DNA from: DASYML01 sp036399835
GTDB taxonomy: Bacteria; Acidobacteriota; Blastocatellia; Pyrinomonadales; Pyrinomonadaceae
Assembly: GCA_036399835.1 (NCBI GenBank)
Contig: DASWMI010000080.1
Span: forward strand, 24,593 to 88,592
Reading direction: 5' to 3'
DNA length: 64,000 nt
Made by a program: the position numbers and the translations under genes. Positions 41,175 through 49,508 of the stretch are shown piece by piece. The notes beneath the pieces are model-generated. The model made no database searches and was not told the DNA's origin. It saw only the letters and a list, made by a program, of their open reading frames with translations. The stretch's first letter is position 1, and every line of letters begins with the position of its first letter.

Positions 41175-42020
41175 TTGAGCGAGACAATCGGGGTCATAGG
41201 CGCAGGGACGATGGGCAATGGTATCGCGCAGGTGGCTGCGCGCGCCGGCTACGCCATCATCCTGCGCGATGTCAAAGATGAATTCTTAGAGCGCGGGCTG
41301 GCGGCCATTGACCGCAGCCTGCAACGCGATGTTGATAAGGAACGCTTACAGCCGGAAGAGAAGCGAGAGATTATTAATCGCATACGCGCCACGACGGAGT
41401 TGGAAGCGATGCGCGAGGCTTCATTCGTCATCGAAGCCGTCAACGAAGACCTCCGTGTCAAAACTGAAGTCCTCCGCGCGCTCGATGAACTGGTCCAACC
41501 GGCGGCCATTCTCGCCTCGAACACTTCATCCATCTCGATTACCAGGCTCGGCGCGGCGACACGCAGGCCGGACAAAGTTATCGGCATGCACTTTATGAAT
41601 CCCGTGCCCGTCATGAAGCTGGTCGAGATTATACGCGGGATGGCGACTTCGGATGAGACCTACGCGAAGACGCGCGAGCTGACGGAGAAGCTGGGCAAGA
41701 CCGCTCTCGAATGCCAGGACTCGCCCGGCTTTGTCTCTAACCGCGTCCTCATGCCGATGATTAACGAGGCTATCTTTGCGCTCTACGAGGGCGTCGCCAC
41801 GCGCGAAAGTATAGACGGCATCATGAAGCTCGGCATGAACCATCCGATGGGACCGCTCGCGCTCGCCGATTTCATAGGTCTAGATGTCTGCCTCGCCATC
41901 ATGAACGTGCTCCACGACGGGCTGGGCGACCCGAAATATCGTCCCTGCCCGCTGCTCAAACGCTACGTCGATGCAGGCTGGCTCGGCAAAAAGACCGGAC
42001 GCGGGTTTTACGCATACTGA
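41175..42020 (+). CDS. 3-hydroxybutyryl-CoA / 3-hydroxyacyl-CoA dehydrogenase
   Basis: The enzyme oxidises or forms 3-hydroxyacyl-CoA with NAD(P). The 281-residue protein has the Rossmann motif IGAGTMGNGIAQ (about 6-17), and FVIEAVNEDLRVKTEV with the conserved Glu. The catalytic His-Asn pair lies in GMHFMNPVPVMKLVE, with a second block FVSNRVLMPMINEA. The TTG at 41175 is used, with GGAG about 12 bases upstream. It follows the membrane paralogues and, with thiolase, defines a beta-oxidation-type module. Length is normal for the short form. Confidence 0.95.
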   Translation: MSETIGVIGAGTMGNGIAQVAARAGYAIILRDVKDEFLERGLAAIDRSLQRDVDKERLQPEEKREIINRIRATTELEAMREASFVIEAVNEDLRVKTEVLRALDELVQPAAILASNTSSISITRLGAATRRPDKVIGMHFMNPVPVMKLVEIIRGMATSDETYAKTRELTEKLGKTALECQDSPGFVSNRVLMPMINEAIFALYEGVATRESIDGIMKLGMNHPMGPLALADFIGLDVCLAIMNVLHDGLGDPKYRPCPLLKRYVDAGWLGKKTGRGFYAY

Positions 42021-42026
42021 TTCAAC

Positions 42027-42185
42027 GAGTCTGAGAGTCTGGAGTCCTGAGTCTCAGAGTCAAAAGACAAGAGATTGGCTTCGATTCTTGTCTTCAATCA
42101 GACTCATGATTCTTGACTTTGGACTTTAGACTTTTGATTCTTAGCTTCTGACTCAGAAACTCCGGACTCTTAGACTCTCAGACTG
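42027..42185. repeat. long intergenic inverted repeat, GAGTCTG family (compound)
   Basis: The left arm is AGTCTGAGAGTCTGGAGTCC and onward. The right arm runs from about 42140 to 42185 with GACTCAGAAACTCCGGACTC and TTAGACTCTCAGACT. Between them are further TCTTGACTTTGGACTTTAGA-type words, so it looks like two nested copies. It fills the whole gap ahead of the zinc-ribbon gene. Same family as 19407-19487 and 48094-48188. Confidence 0.8.
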
Positions 42186-42189
42186 TTTT

Positions 42190-43431
42190 ATGCGGACTGT
42201 TCCACATTTTTGCCAGAAATGCTCATCGGCCAACGCGCTCGGGCAGGAGTTTTGTTCGGAGTGTGGGACGCGTTTGATGCTCGTGATAGAGCCGCCCGCC
42301 GCGCGCTTTGAGGCCGAGGATACCGCGCCCGTCCGCGGAGAGCACTTGCTTGAGCGGGTCTCGGCGCTTGAGAACAGGCTTTCGCGTCTGACGGACAAGC
42401 TGCAACAGACGCTCGACCTGATGTTAAAGCAGGCACAGAACTCATATTTCGACCACACCTTAATCGAGGCGCTGATTGCCACGCTGAGCGAGGCCGGAGC
42501 GATTGAAGCCGAGGGCCTGCGCAAGCTCTGGCGCGAGCAATGTCGCAGGGACACAGAGCAGCAGGATGAGAAGACGCGACGCCTGGCCCTACGCCGCAAG
42601 ATTATAGCCTCTTACAGCGGGACCGAGCGCTCAGGTTTTGAACAACTGGTCGGCGAAGGATTGGACCTGCTCGAAGCGCAAGAGACGCTGCGCGGCATCA
42701 GCCGTCTTGAGCTGGCCGCAGACCTCTCCACTGATAACACGCCGCTCCTCAGCTTTCTGGGCCAGCATTTCTTTGCCGCGAGCCGTATGACAGAGGCCCG
42801 CAGCTATCTGGCGCGGGCTTTCCAGAGCGCGCCGGATGACGTGGGGCTGTGTCTGCTGCTCGGCATCGCCTGCGGCGAGGAGGGCGAGACAGAGCGCGCC
42901 AGAGCTTTGCTCGGCCAACTGGTCGGGCAGGGCCGCGAATCCTTCGCCGCGCATTACGGGCTGGGCCGATTGCTCGCGGCGGACGAGCGCTGGACCGAAG
43001 CGCTCAGAGAGTTTAAGCGCGCGCTGGCCTTGCGGCCCTCGGCGGAAGCGCATTATGTGCTCGGCTCTGCTTATTACATGCTGGGCCGCGACCGTCTCGC
43101 GGCGCAGCACTTGCGCCGTGCCGTCAAGCTTGATGAAGGATACGCTGCGGCCCTTTATACGCTCGGGCTGGTTTACCTGCGCGCGGGCGAGCGTGAGCGC
43201 GCACGGCTCGCCTTCAAATCCGCGCACGCGGCCAGTCGGAGCGAGCCGGATGCGCCTTATCGCGCGGCCTCGCGTCGCGTGCTGCGTGCCGGTGCTGCGC
43301 CGGATGTGCCGCCGCTCTTTGACTCTTTAAGGCAGGCTCGCGGGCATCTCTTCACGGGCGCGGATAAGCGGCTGGCCGAAATGGTTAAAGATGACGCGCT
43401 CAAGGCTATGCTCTCTGCGGGCAAGCAGTAG
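42190..43431 (+). CDS. zinc-ribbon and TPR-repeat protein
   Basis: The 413-residue protein opens with a zinc ribbon, CQKCSSANALGQEFCSECG (Cys residues near 8, 11, 22 and 25). A predicted coiled coil follows (about 50-85). After a helical linker, tetratricopeptide repeats run from about 180 to 400, including LGQHFFAASRMTEARSYLAR and LGSAYYMLGRDRLAAQHL. It would serve as a protein-interaction scaffold; no enzyme site is seen. It sits just upstream of the yceD-rpmF-fab promoter. The ATG at 42190 lies at the edge of the repeat, with no clear ribosome binding site. Confidence 0.88.
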   Translation: MRTVPHFCQKCSSANALGQEFCSECGTRLMLVIEPPAARFEAEDTAPVRGEHLLERVSALENRLSRLTDKLQQTLDLMLKQAQNSYFDHTLIEALIATLSEAGAIEAEGLRKLWREQCRRDTEQQDEKTRRLALRRKIIASYSGTERSGFEQLVGEGLDLLEAQETLRGISRLELAADLSTDNTPLLSFLGQHFFAASRMTEARSYLARAFQSAPDDVGLCLLLGIACGEEGETERARALLGQLVGQGRESFAAHYGLGRLLAADERWTEALREFKRALALRPSAEAHYVLGSAYYMLGRDRLAAQHLRRAVKLDEGYAAALYTLGLVYLRAGERERARLAFKSAHAASRSEPDAPYRAASRRVLRAGAAPDVPPLFDSLRQARGHLFTGADKRLAEMVKDDALKAMLSAGKQ

Positions 43432-43484
43432 CAGGCCGCGGCCTGCTTGACTTGCGAGCCGGTCGTGCTCTTCGGGCTGGCGCG

Positions 43485-43512
43485 TTGACACCTGAGCTTT
43501 GGCCGCTATAAT
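43485..43512 (+). promoter_or_regulatory. consensus sigma-70 promoter of the yceD-rpmF-fab operon
   Basis: TTGACA (43485-43490) and TATAAT (43507-43512) are both perfect and separated by 16 bases. Transcription would start near 43519, 50 bases before yceD. This is the best promoter in the window and heads ribosomal protein and fatty-acid genes. Confidence 0.85.
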
Positions 43513-43568
43513 AAAACCTTTTGCGCGCCTCTTGCCCAAAACGGCAATTCCAGACAAGGGGGTGAGCG

Positions 43569-44078
43569 ATGCGAATCGAGCTTGATAAATTAGAGGGCGA
43601 CGCCGACAGCTTCTCGTACATTTACGAGCCGGGCGAGCTTTCGCTTGATGAAGAGAATGCTCGGCTGACCGAGCCGCCCAGCGTGCAGGGCCGCCTCAAA
43701 CGCAGCGGCCATGAAGTTCGCTTGCGCGGGAGCATCAGCGCTGAGGCCGAAGTTGATTGCGACCGTTGCCTCAAGCCAATCGCCGTCCCGGTCCGGACAG
43801 AGTTTGAAGTGACCTACGTGCCGGCGGCTGATTACAGGGCAGCGGAGACGGCAGAGCTTCAGGAAGAGGACTTGAGCGTCTCGGTTTTTGATGAAGAGAC
43901 TATAGATATAGACGAGCTGGTGCGCGAGCAAATCCTGCTGGCTTTGCCGCTTCGCGCCCTCTGCACGGAAGATTGCCAGGGTCTCTGCCCTGTCTGCGGC
44001 ACAAACAGAAATGTGCAGCCCTGCGCCTGCCAAACAGCAGAGAGAGACCCGCGCTGGGATGCTTTGAAGAATTTGTGA
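43569..44078 (+). CDS. YceD / DUF177 family protein
   Basis: YceD-like proteins are encoded next to rpmF across bacteria and are linked with 23S rRNA accumulation. The 169-residue protein has the central DCDRCLKPI (about 60-67), an acidic middle, and a C-terminal cysteine set CTEDCQGLCPVCGTNRN (about 136-152) followed by CAC, suggesting a zinc site. GGGGGTGA lies before the ATG at 43569. Order yceD-rpmF-plsX-fabH is the common bacterial arrangement. Confidence 0.93.
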   Translation: MRIELDKLEGDADSFSYIYEPGELSLDEENARLTEPPSVQGRLKRSGHEVRLRGSISAEAEVDCDRCLKPIAVPVRTEFEVTYVPAADYRAAETAELQEEDLSVSVFDEETIDIDELVREQILLALPLRALCTEDCQGLCPVCGTNRNVQPCACQTAERDPRWDALKNL

Positions 44079-44138
44079 TTTTAGATTTGCGATTGAAAAG
44101 CATCTGCCTTCTTCAAATCTAAGATCGAAAAATTGATT
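44077..44138. repeat. intergenic inverted repeat, AGATTT heptamer family
   Basis: The left arm (44077-44100) is GATTTTAGATTTGCGATTGA, overlapping the yceD stop by two bases. The right arm (44111-44134) is CTTCAAATCTAAGATCGAAA. It is the second copy of the family at 13768-13866 and shares the 15-base string ATTTTAGATTTGCGA with it. Confidence 0.85.
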
Positions 44139-44154
44139 TAAGGGAATAATCGTC

Positions 44155-44340
44155 ATGCCAAATCCAAAACGTCGTCATTCAAAGGCCCGCACGCGTAAGC
44201 GTCGTGCGCATGATGCGCTGCGCGCGCCGCAAACCACGCCCTGCCCGAATTGCCAGGAGCCGCGCATGCAGCATCGTATGTGCCCTAAGTGCGGCTACTA
44301 CAAAGACCGCATCGTGATGCAGGTCGGCGAAGAGTCCTAA
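44155..44340 (+). CDS. rpmF: 50S ribosomal protein bL32
   Basis: bL32 is a small subunit-interface protein of the large ribosomal subunit. The 61-residue protein starts MPNPKRRHSKARTRKRRAHD, the family opening, and has four zinc cysteines in CPNCQEP and MCPKCGYYKDR. AAGGGAA lies about 10 bases before the ATG. The zinc-binding form is kept, so it is the C+ type. It lies between yceD and plsX. Confidence 0.98.
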   Translation: MPNPKRRHSKARTRKRRAHDALRAPQTTPCPNCQEPRMQHRMCPKCGYYKDRIVMQVGEES

Positions 44341-44382
44341 AGCGCGACGCGAACGTTTCAGTCTTCCTGGGCACGAACCTGG

Positions 44383-45450
44383 ATGAAGGATGAGCCACAA
44401 CTGACCGGCAAAGTCGTCGTGGACGCGATGGGGTCGGACCACGCGCCGCACGCGGAGATTGACGGCTCGCTCTCTGCCGCGCGCGATTTCGGAATCGGCG
44501 TTATTCTTGTAGGCCAGAAGGAACGGGTCGTCCCGGAGTTGGAGCGTTGCGGCTGGCGCAGGCAGGGCGACCGCAATGTAGAGTTTGTCGAAGCCGAAGA
44601 GGTCATCGGCATGGACGAGCCTATCGCCACTTCGGTCAGGCGCAAGAAGAAAAGCTCTTTGAGGGTCGGCTGCAAGCTCGTCACGGAAGGCCGCGCCGAC
44701 GGCTTTATCTCTGCGGGCAACACGGGCGCGGCGATGGCTACGGCCAAGATGGTGATAGGGATGCTGCCCGTCGTTGACCGTCCGGCTTTGGCGGCGATGA
44801 TTCCGACCAAATCCGGCAAGCCTACGCTGCTCCTGGATGTCGGCGCGAACGCCGAATGCAAGCCGCACCACCTGGCGCAGTTTGCCATCATGGGCGACGC
44901 TTACGCGCGCGCGGTCCTCGGCACACACAAGCCTTCGGTCGGCCTGATGAGCATAGGCGAAGAGGAGGCCAAGGGGAACGATCTGACGAAGGAAGCTTTT
45001 CCTCTGCTGAGAGAGATCGGGAGCCTCAATTTCGTCGGCAACGTCGAAGGACGCGATGTCTTTACGGGGCAGGTGGATGTCATCGTGACGGACGGCTTTA
45101 CAGGCAACGTCATGCTCAAGCTCTCGGAAGGGCTGACGGACGCGATGCTTTCGATGATTAAGCGCGAGCTGACCTCTTCGGCTATGACGAAGGCCGGAGC
45201 GATGCTGGCCCGTCCTGCTTTTCGCAATATCAAGAAGCGGCTGGATTATTCCGAATACGGCGGCGCGCCCCTCTTAGGCGTGAGGCAGATTGTCTTGATA
45301 GGTCACGGCAGCTCTAACGCTCGCGCCATTCGCAATGCTATTCGGAGCGCCAAAGAGTTCTCGGAAAATCGTGCGAGCGAGCGTATCGAGCAGGGGATTG
45401 CCGAAACAAACGCGCACATCTTCGCAGAGGTCGCAGGCGGTAAATCGTGA
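44383..45450 (+). CDS. plsX: phosphate acyltransferase PlsX
   Basis: PlsX converts acyl-ACP to acyl phosphate for phospholipid synthesis. The 355-residue protein has VVDAMGSDHAP (about 12-22), ISAGNTGAAMA, LDVGANAECKPHHLAQFA and a C-terminal GVRQIVLIGHGSSNARAI. The first ATG at 44383 is used. The end of the gene lies within the left arm of the CGTAAAT repeat, which supplies its last codons and the stop. Standard length. Confidence 0.96.
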   Translation: MKDEPQLTGKVVVDAMGSDHAPHAEIDGSLSAARDFGIGVILVGQKERVVPELERCGWRRQGDRNVEFVEAEEVIGMDEPIATSVRRKKKSSLRVGCKLVTEGRADGFISAGNTGAAMATAKMVIGMLPVVDRPALAAMIPTKSGKPTLLLDVGANAECKPHHLAQFAIMGDAYARAVLGTHKPSVGLMSIGEEEAKGNDLTKEAFPLLREIGSLNFVGNVEGRDVFTGQVDVIVTDGFTGNVMLKLSEGLTDAMLSMIKRELTSSAMTKAGAMLARPAFRNIKKRLDYSEYGGAPLLGVRQIVLIGHGSSNARAIRNAIRSAKEFSENRASERIEQGIAETNAHIFAEVAGGKS

Positions 45451-45517
45451 ATCGTAAATCGTGAAGAGAGACGAGCCATTTGTCTATTCGCGGTTTACGA
45501 TTTACTATTTACGAAAG
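45441..45517. repeat. intergenic inverted repeat, CGTAAAT heptamer family
   Basis: The left arm is TAAATCGTGAATCGTAAATC (45441-45460, continuing), with a clear 7-base period. The right arm (45483-45514) is CGGTTTACGATTTACTATTT. The left arm overlaps the last three codons of plsX, supplying Lys-Ser-stop. Only this copy of the word family is seen in the window. Confidence 0.8.
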
Positions 45518-45525
45518 GAAAAGAG

Positions 45526-46512
45526 ATGGCGGACCAAAGAGCAGGCATACTGGGCACGGGCCACTCTTACCCGGAAGGCATCCTGACCAACGCAGAGCTT
45601 GAGCAGATGGTCGAGACTTCCGACGAGTGGATTACTTCGCGCACAGGCATCAAGCAACGACGCAAGGCCAGCAGTGAGGAATATACCTCGCTCTTTGCCG
45701 TGCGCGCCGCGCGCCAGGCCATCGAGCGCGCGCGGATAGACCCCGCCGAGATTGACCTGCTCCTTTGCGCCACAGTCACGCCGGACCAGATACTCCCCTC
45801 GACCGGCTGCCTGATTCAAGCCGAGATAGGCGCGAACCGCGCGGCGGCCTTCGACCTCGCCGCAGCCTGCTCAGGCTTTCTCTACGGCCTGACGCTCGCA
45901 GATTCGATGATACGCACGGGACAGGCCCGCTATGCTCTGGTTATCGGCGCGGAAGTCCTGACCAAATACGTTGATTATACGGACCGCTCGACCTGCGTCA
46001 TCTTCGGAGACGGCGCGGGCGCGGCCCTGCTCGGTCCGGTTGATGGCGAGCGGGGCATCCTCGCCGCGCGGATTCGTTCGGACGGCAGATACGCCGAACA
46101 GCTTTATGCTCCGGGCGGCGGGACGCGGCGCGGCTTTACCGCCGAGACGATTGCGGCGGGCGAGCACTTCTTCAAGATGAAGGGCAACGAGCTGTTCAAG
46201 GTGGCCGTGCGCTCGATGGCCGACATCTCGCGCGAGGTGCTCGAAGAGGCTGGCTTAAAGGCTGAGGATGTCAAGCTCTTTATCCCGCATCAGGCCAACC
46301 AGCGCATCACGGACTCGGTCGCCAGCAAGCTCAAGGTTGAAGAGGCGCGTATCTATTCCAACATCTCGCAGCACGGCAATACTTCTTCGGCCTCGATTCC
46401 GATTGCTTTGGATGAATGCGTCGAAGCGGGTCGCATCGAGGCGGGCGACCTGGTGTTGCTGGCGTCTTTCGGCGGCGGCGTGACCTGGGGCGGAGTGCTG
46501 CTGCGCTGGTAG
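45526..46512 (+). CDS. fabH: beta-ketoacyl-ACP synthase III
   Basis: FabH starts fatty-acid synthesis by condensing acetyl-CoA with malonyl-ACP. The 328-residue protein has the Cys-His-Asn triad: AAACSGFLYG (Cys about 115), IPHQANQRI (His about 256) and NISQHGNTSSAS (Asn about 284). AAAGGAAAAGAG precedes the ATG at 45526. It lies after plsX and before the small secreted gene and fabD. Complete. Confidence 0.97.
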   Translation: MADQRAGILGTGHSYPEGILTNAELEQMVETSDEWITSRTGIKQRRKASSEEYTSLFAVRAARQAIERARIDPAEIDLLLCATVTPDQILPSTGCLIQAEIGANRAAAFDLAAACSGFLYGLTLADSMIRTGQARYALVIGAEVLTKYVDYTDRSTCVIFGDGAGAALLGPVDGERGILAARIRSDGRYAEQLYAPGGGTRRGFTAETIAAGEHFFKMKGNELFKVAVRSMADISREVLEEAGLKAEDVKLFIPHQANQRITDSVASKLKVEEARIYSNISQHGNTSSASIPIALDECVEAGRIEAGDLVLLASFGGGVTWGGVLLRW

Positions 46513-46522
46513 GAGTCTTCGG

Positions 46523-46861
46523 ATGATTAAAGGGCGGATTCTGTCTTCCATCTTCGCGCTGCTGCTGCTCTGTGTCGCGGCGTTCAGCCAGCATGGCGAT
46601 AGCGCGTTTGTCGTCGAGGTCAGAGATGCGAGCGGCCAGCCCGTAGGGTATGCCTGTGTGACGCTGATTCCGAAAGAGGGCGAGATTGTTTTTCGCAAGG
46701 CCGACCGTAAAGGACAGGTCAGGCTTAATCATATCGCGGCGGGCCGCTATCGCGTGGTCGTCAAGGCCGCGGGTTACGAAGCGCAGAAAAGGGAAGTGGC
46801 CTTTGATGGACAGGCGGAAGCCGTAGCCTTTACGATGCAGCCTCGCGGGACAGCAAACTAA
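46523..46861 (+). CDS. small secreted carboxypeptidase-regulatory-like domain protein
   Basis: The 112-residue protein has a signal peptide (about 1-23) with an Ala/Leu-rich core ending near AFSQ. One beta-sandwich domain follows, with VRDASGQPVGYACVTLIP and LNHIAAGRYRVVVKAAGYEA, the opening and the GxYxVxxxAxG pattern of carboxypeptidase-regulatory-like (CarboxypepD_reg) domains. It lies 10 bases after fabH and 2 bases before fabD, so it is cotranscribed with fatty-acid genes. The domain is recognised; the role in this place is unknown. Confidence 0.85.
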   Translation: MIKGRILSSIFALLLLCVAAFSQHGDSAFVVEVRDASGQPVGYACVTLIPKEGEIVFRKADRKGQVRLNHIAAGRYRVVVKAAGYEAQKREVAFDGQAEAVAFTMQPRGTAN

Positions 46862-46863
46862 AG

Positions 46864-47808
46864 ATGAGCGCGAAGCTGGCTTACATTTTTCCCGGACAGG
46901 GTTCTCAGTATGCGGGGATGGGGAAGGACTTGTCGGATACCTCCCCGCAGGCTCGCAGGGTCTTTGAAGAGGCGGACGAGGCGCTCGGTTTCTCTATCTC
47001 GAAACTCTGTTTCGCAGGCTCCGCAGAAGAGCTGCAACTGACGGAGAATACGCAGCCAGCCATCCTGACCGTCTCGATTGCGGCGTTGCGCGCGCTCGAA
47101 GCCGAAGGCTTTCCGCCGCCGGATTTCGTCGCCGGTCACAGCCTCGGTGAATATTCCGCGCTGGTCGCGGCGGGCGCTTTGACTCTGGCCGACGCCGTGC
47201 GGACGGTTCGGCTGCGCGGACATTTTATGCAGGAGGCCGTCCCCGTCGGGACCGGAGCGATGGCCGCGATTCTCGGCGCAGACCCCGGTCTCATCGCGCA
47301 GACTTGCATCGAAGCTCAACATGATGATGTCTGCTCTGCGGCGAACATCAACTCGCCAGGGCAGGTCGTCATCGCGGGTCACGCGGCGGCGGTCGAGCGT
47401 GCGATGGCCCTCTTGAAAGAGCGCGGCGCAAAGCGCGCCGTCAAGCTTCCCGTCAGTGCGCCGTTTCACTGCGCCTTGATGATGCCGGCGCAGGAGCGGC
47501 TGGCCGCGCATCTTGAGCATCTTGAATTTCAAGACCTGCGCGTGCCGCTGGTGACGAATGTTGATGCCATGCTCATCAAGACAGGTGAAGAGGCGCGGCA
47601 GGCACTTGTGCGGCAGGTCTCTTTGCCCGTGCGCTGGCTCGAATCCGTAGAGCTTTTAATGCGCGAGGGCGTGGAAGCTTTCGTGGAGGTTGGCCCGGGC
47701 AAGGTTCTTTCCGGCCTCGTCCGGCAGATTAAGCGCGAGGCTCGGCTGCACAATGTTGAAGACGGAGCGAGCCTCAAGGCTGCCGGAGAAGCCCTGGCCG
47801 GAGCTTAA
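46864..47808 (+). CDS. fabD: malonyl-CoA:ACP transacylase
   Basis: FabD loads malonate from CoA onto ACP. The 314-residue protein starts with FPGQGSQYAGMG (about 9-20), has the nucleophile elbow VAGHSLGEYSALV (Ser about 93), and ends with FVEVGPGKVLSGL. The catalytic His lies in VSAPFHCALM. The ATG at 46864 is two bases after the preceding stop. It precedes acpP; fabG, often between them, is absent. Confidence 0.97.
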   Translation: MSAKLAYIFPGQGSQYAGMGKDLSDTSPQARRVFEEADEALGFSISKLCFAGSAEELQLTENTQPAILTVSIAALRALEAEGFPPPDFVAGHSLGEYSALVAAGALTLADAVRTVRLRGHFMQEAVPVGTGAMAAILGADPGLIAQTCIEAQHDDVCSAANINSPGQVVIAGHAAAVERAMALLKERGAKRAVKLPVSAPFHCALMMPAQERLAAHLEHLEFQDLRVPLVTNVDAMLIKTGEEARQALVRQVSLPVRWLESVELLMREGVEAFVEVGPGKVLSGLVRQIKREARLHNVEDGASLKAAGEALAGA

Positions 47809-47852
47809 AAGTTTGAGAGCTTTTTTTATTATTCACAGAGGAGCAAAACGAA

Positions 47853-48095
47853 ATGCCCGATCCAGAGATCGAAGCTAAAGTAAAACAAATCATCGTTGAT
47901 GAACTGGGCGTGGACGAGAATGAAGTCACGCCGAACGCGCGTTTCATTGATGATCTGGGGGCGGATTCGCTCGACACGGTTGAATTGGTCATGAGGTTCG
48001 AGGAGGAGTTCGGGATAGAGATTCCAGACGAAGACGCCGAGAAGATTCAAAGCGTCCGTGACGCCTACAACTACATCGACCAGCATAAGAAATAG
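47853..48095 (+). CDS. acpP: acyl carrier protein
   Basis: The 80-residue acidic protein carries the phosphopantetheine attachment site GADSLDTVEL (Ser about 38), with the family context FIDDLGADSLD. The typical VDENEVTPNARF precedes it. AGAGGAGC lies about 8 bases before the ATG at 47853. It lies between fabD and fabF, as in most bacteria, apart from the missing fabG. Confidence 0.98.
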   Translation: MPDPEIEAKVKQIIVDELGVDENEVTPNARFIDDLGADSLDTVELVMRFEEEFGIEIPDEDAEKIQSVRDAYNYIDQHKK

Positions 48096-48188
48096 TCTCA
48101 GAGTCCGAGAGTCTGGAGTCTAGGAGTCAAAGGATATAAGCTTTGGATTTTGCTTTTGACTCACGACTCTCGGACTCTCAGACTCTTA
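48094..48188. repeat. intergenic inverted repeat, GAGTCTG family
   Basis: The left arm (48094-48131) is AGTCTCAGAGTCCGAGAGTC and onward. The right arm (48154-48186) is TTTTGACTCACGACTCTCGG and onward. It begins in the acpP stop codon and ends in the fabF ribosome binding region. It has octamer periodicity in the right arm (GACTCTCG, GACTCTCA, GACTCTTA). Confidence 0.85.
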
Positions 48189-48206
48189 AAGAAGGAGTAA
48201 GTCATC

Positions 48207-49448
48207 TTGAAACGTCGCGTCGTAGTCACAGGTCTCGGCCTGGTGACGCCTGTCGGCAATACGGTCGAGACTACCTGGTCTGCGCTGATGGAGGGCCGCA
48301 GCGGCGCTGATATTATTAAGAAGTTCGACGTCGAAAGGTTTCCCGTCCGCTTTGCCTGCGAAGTCAAGGACTTTGACCCGTTGAACTTTGTCGAAAAGAA
48401 AGAGGCGCGCAAGATGGGCGCCTTTATTCATTACGCCATCGCCGCTTCGGACGAAGCCCTGCGAGATAGCGGCCTCGTCATCACGGACGAAATTTCCGAA
48501 CAGGTCGGCACTTACATCAGCAGCGGAATAGGCGATTTCTGGGCCATCGAGCGCGAGCATTCCAAGCTCTTGAACGACGGGCCGGGTCGCGTCTCTCCCT
48601 TCTTTATCCCTTCCGCGATAGTCAACCTGGCCGCGGGCCAGGTCTCCATACGCCACGGCGCGAAAGGCCCCAACTCCGCCACGGCGACGGCCTGCGCGGC
48701 GGGCGCTCACGCCATCGGCGACAGCTTCAAGATTATTCAACGCGGCGACGCCGACGTGATGATCTGCGGCGGCGCGGAATCCGCCATCACGCCGATGTCC
48801 GTCGCGGGCTTTGCGGCCATGCGCGCACTCTCGACGCGCAACGACGACCCCACGCGCGCCTCGCGTCCATTCGAGCGCGACCGCGAAGGCTTCGTCATAG
48901 GCGAGGGTGCGGGCATCATGATTCTTGAAGAGTTGGAGACGGCGCGCAGGCGCGGCGCGCGTATCTACGCGGAGCTGGTCGGCTACGGGATGACGGCTGA
49001 CGCTTTCCACATCACCATGCCGGACGAGAGCGGGTCTGGCGCCATCCGCGTCATGCAGAAAGCTTTGAAGGACGCGGGCGTCGAGCCCCAGGAAGTTGAC
49101 TACATCAACGCGCACGGCACGTCCACGCCCTACAACGACAAGTTTGAGACGGCGGCTATCAAGACTGCTTTTGGCGAGCACGCCTACAAGCTGGCCGTCA
49201 GCTCGACCAAGTCCATGACGGGCCATCTGCTCGGCGCGGCTGGCGGCATCGAAGGGGTCTTCTCCGTGATGTCCATCCATCGCAGCACGCTGCTGCCGAC
49301 GATTAATTATGTCAACCCCGACCCCGAATGCGATCTGGATTATGTCCCTAACGAGCCGCGCGAAGCACAGGTCCGCTACGCGCTCTCCAACAGCTTCGGC
49401 TTCGGCGGCACAAACGCCGCACTACTTTTTAAACGATTCGAGGAATAG
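48207..49448 (+). CDS. fabF: beta-ketoacyl-ACP synthase II
   Basis: FabF elongates acyl-ACP in fatty-acid synthesis. The 413-residue protein begins VVVTGLGLVTPVGN, has the Cys in TACAAGAHAIGD (about 170), and the two His residues in NAHGTSTPYND (about 308) and KSMTGHLLGAAGG (about 344). The start is TTG at 48207, with GAAGGAG about 9 bases upstream. It follows acpP behind the GAGTCTG repeat. Standard length. Confidence 0.97.
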   Translation: MKRRVVVTGLGLVTPVGNTVETTWSALMEGRSGADIIKKFDVERFPVRFACEVKDFDPLNFVEKKEARKMGAFIHYAIAASDEALRDSGLVITDEISEQVGTYISSGIGDFWAIEREHSKLLNDGPGRVSPFFIPSAIVNLAAGQVSIRHGAKGPNSATATACAAGAHAIGDSFKIIQRGDADVMICGGAESAITPMSVAGFAAMRALSTRNDDPTRASRPFERDREGFVIGEGAGIMILEELETARRRGARIYAELVGYGMTADAFHITMPDESGSGAIRVMQKALKDAGVEPQEVDYINAHGTSTPYNDKFETAAIKTAFGEHAYKLAVSSTKSMTGHLLGAAGGIEGVFSVMSIHRSTLLPTINYVNPDPECDLDYVPNEPREAQVRYALSNSFGFGGTNAALLFKRFEE

Positions 49449-49504
49449 AACAGTTTTCAGTTTTAAGCATGGACCAGTTGCTTTCAACTGAAAACTGAAA
49501 ACTG
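49448..49504. repeat. intergenic inverted repeat, CAGTTTT heptamer family
   Basis: The left arm is ACAGTTTTCAGTTTTAAGCA. The right arm is TGCTTTCAACTGAAAACTGA, then AAACTGC. It fills the fabF-etfB gap and has a TGGACCA heptamer in its loop. Same family as 18123-18189 and 32965-33024. Confidence 0.85.
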
Positions 49505-49508
49505 CTTT

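Noticed and set aside
48186..49280. 364-codon minus-strand ORF opposite fabF
   Set aside because: It is a reverse-frame shadow of fabF, whose catalytic residues are all intact on the + strand.
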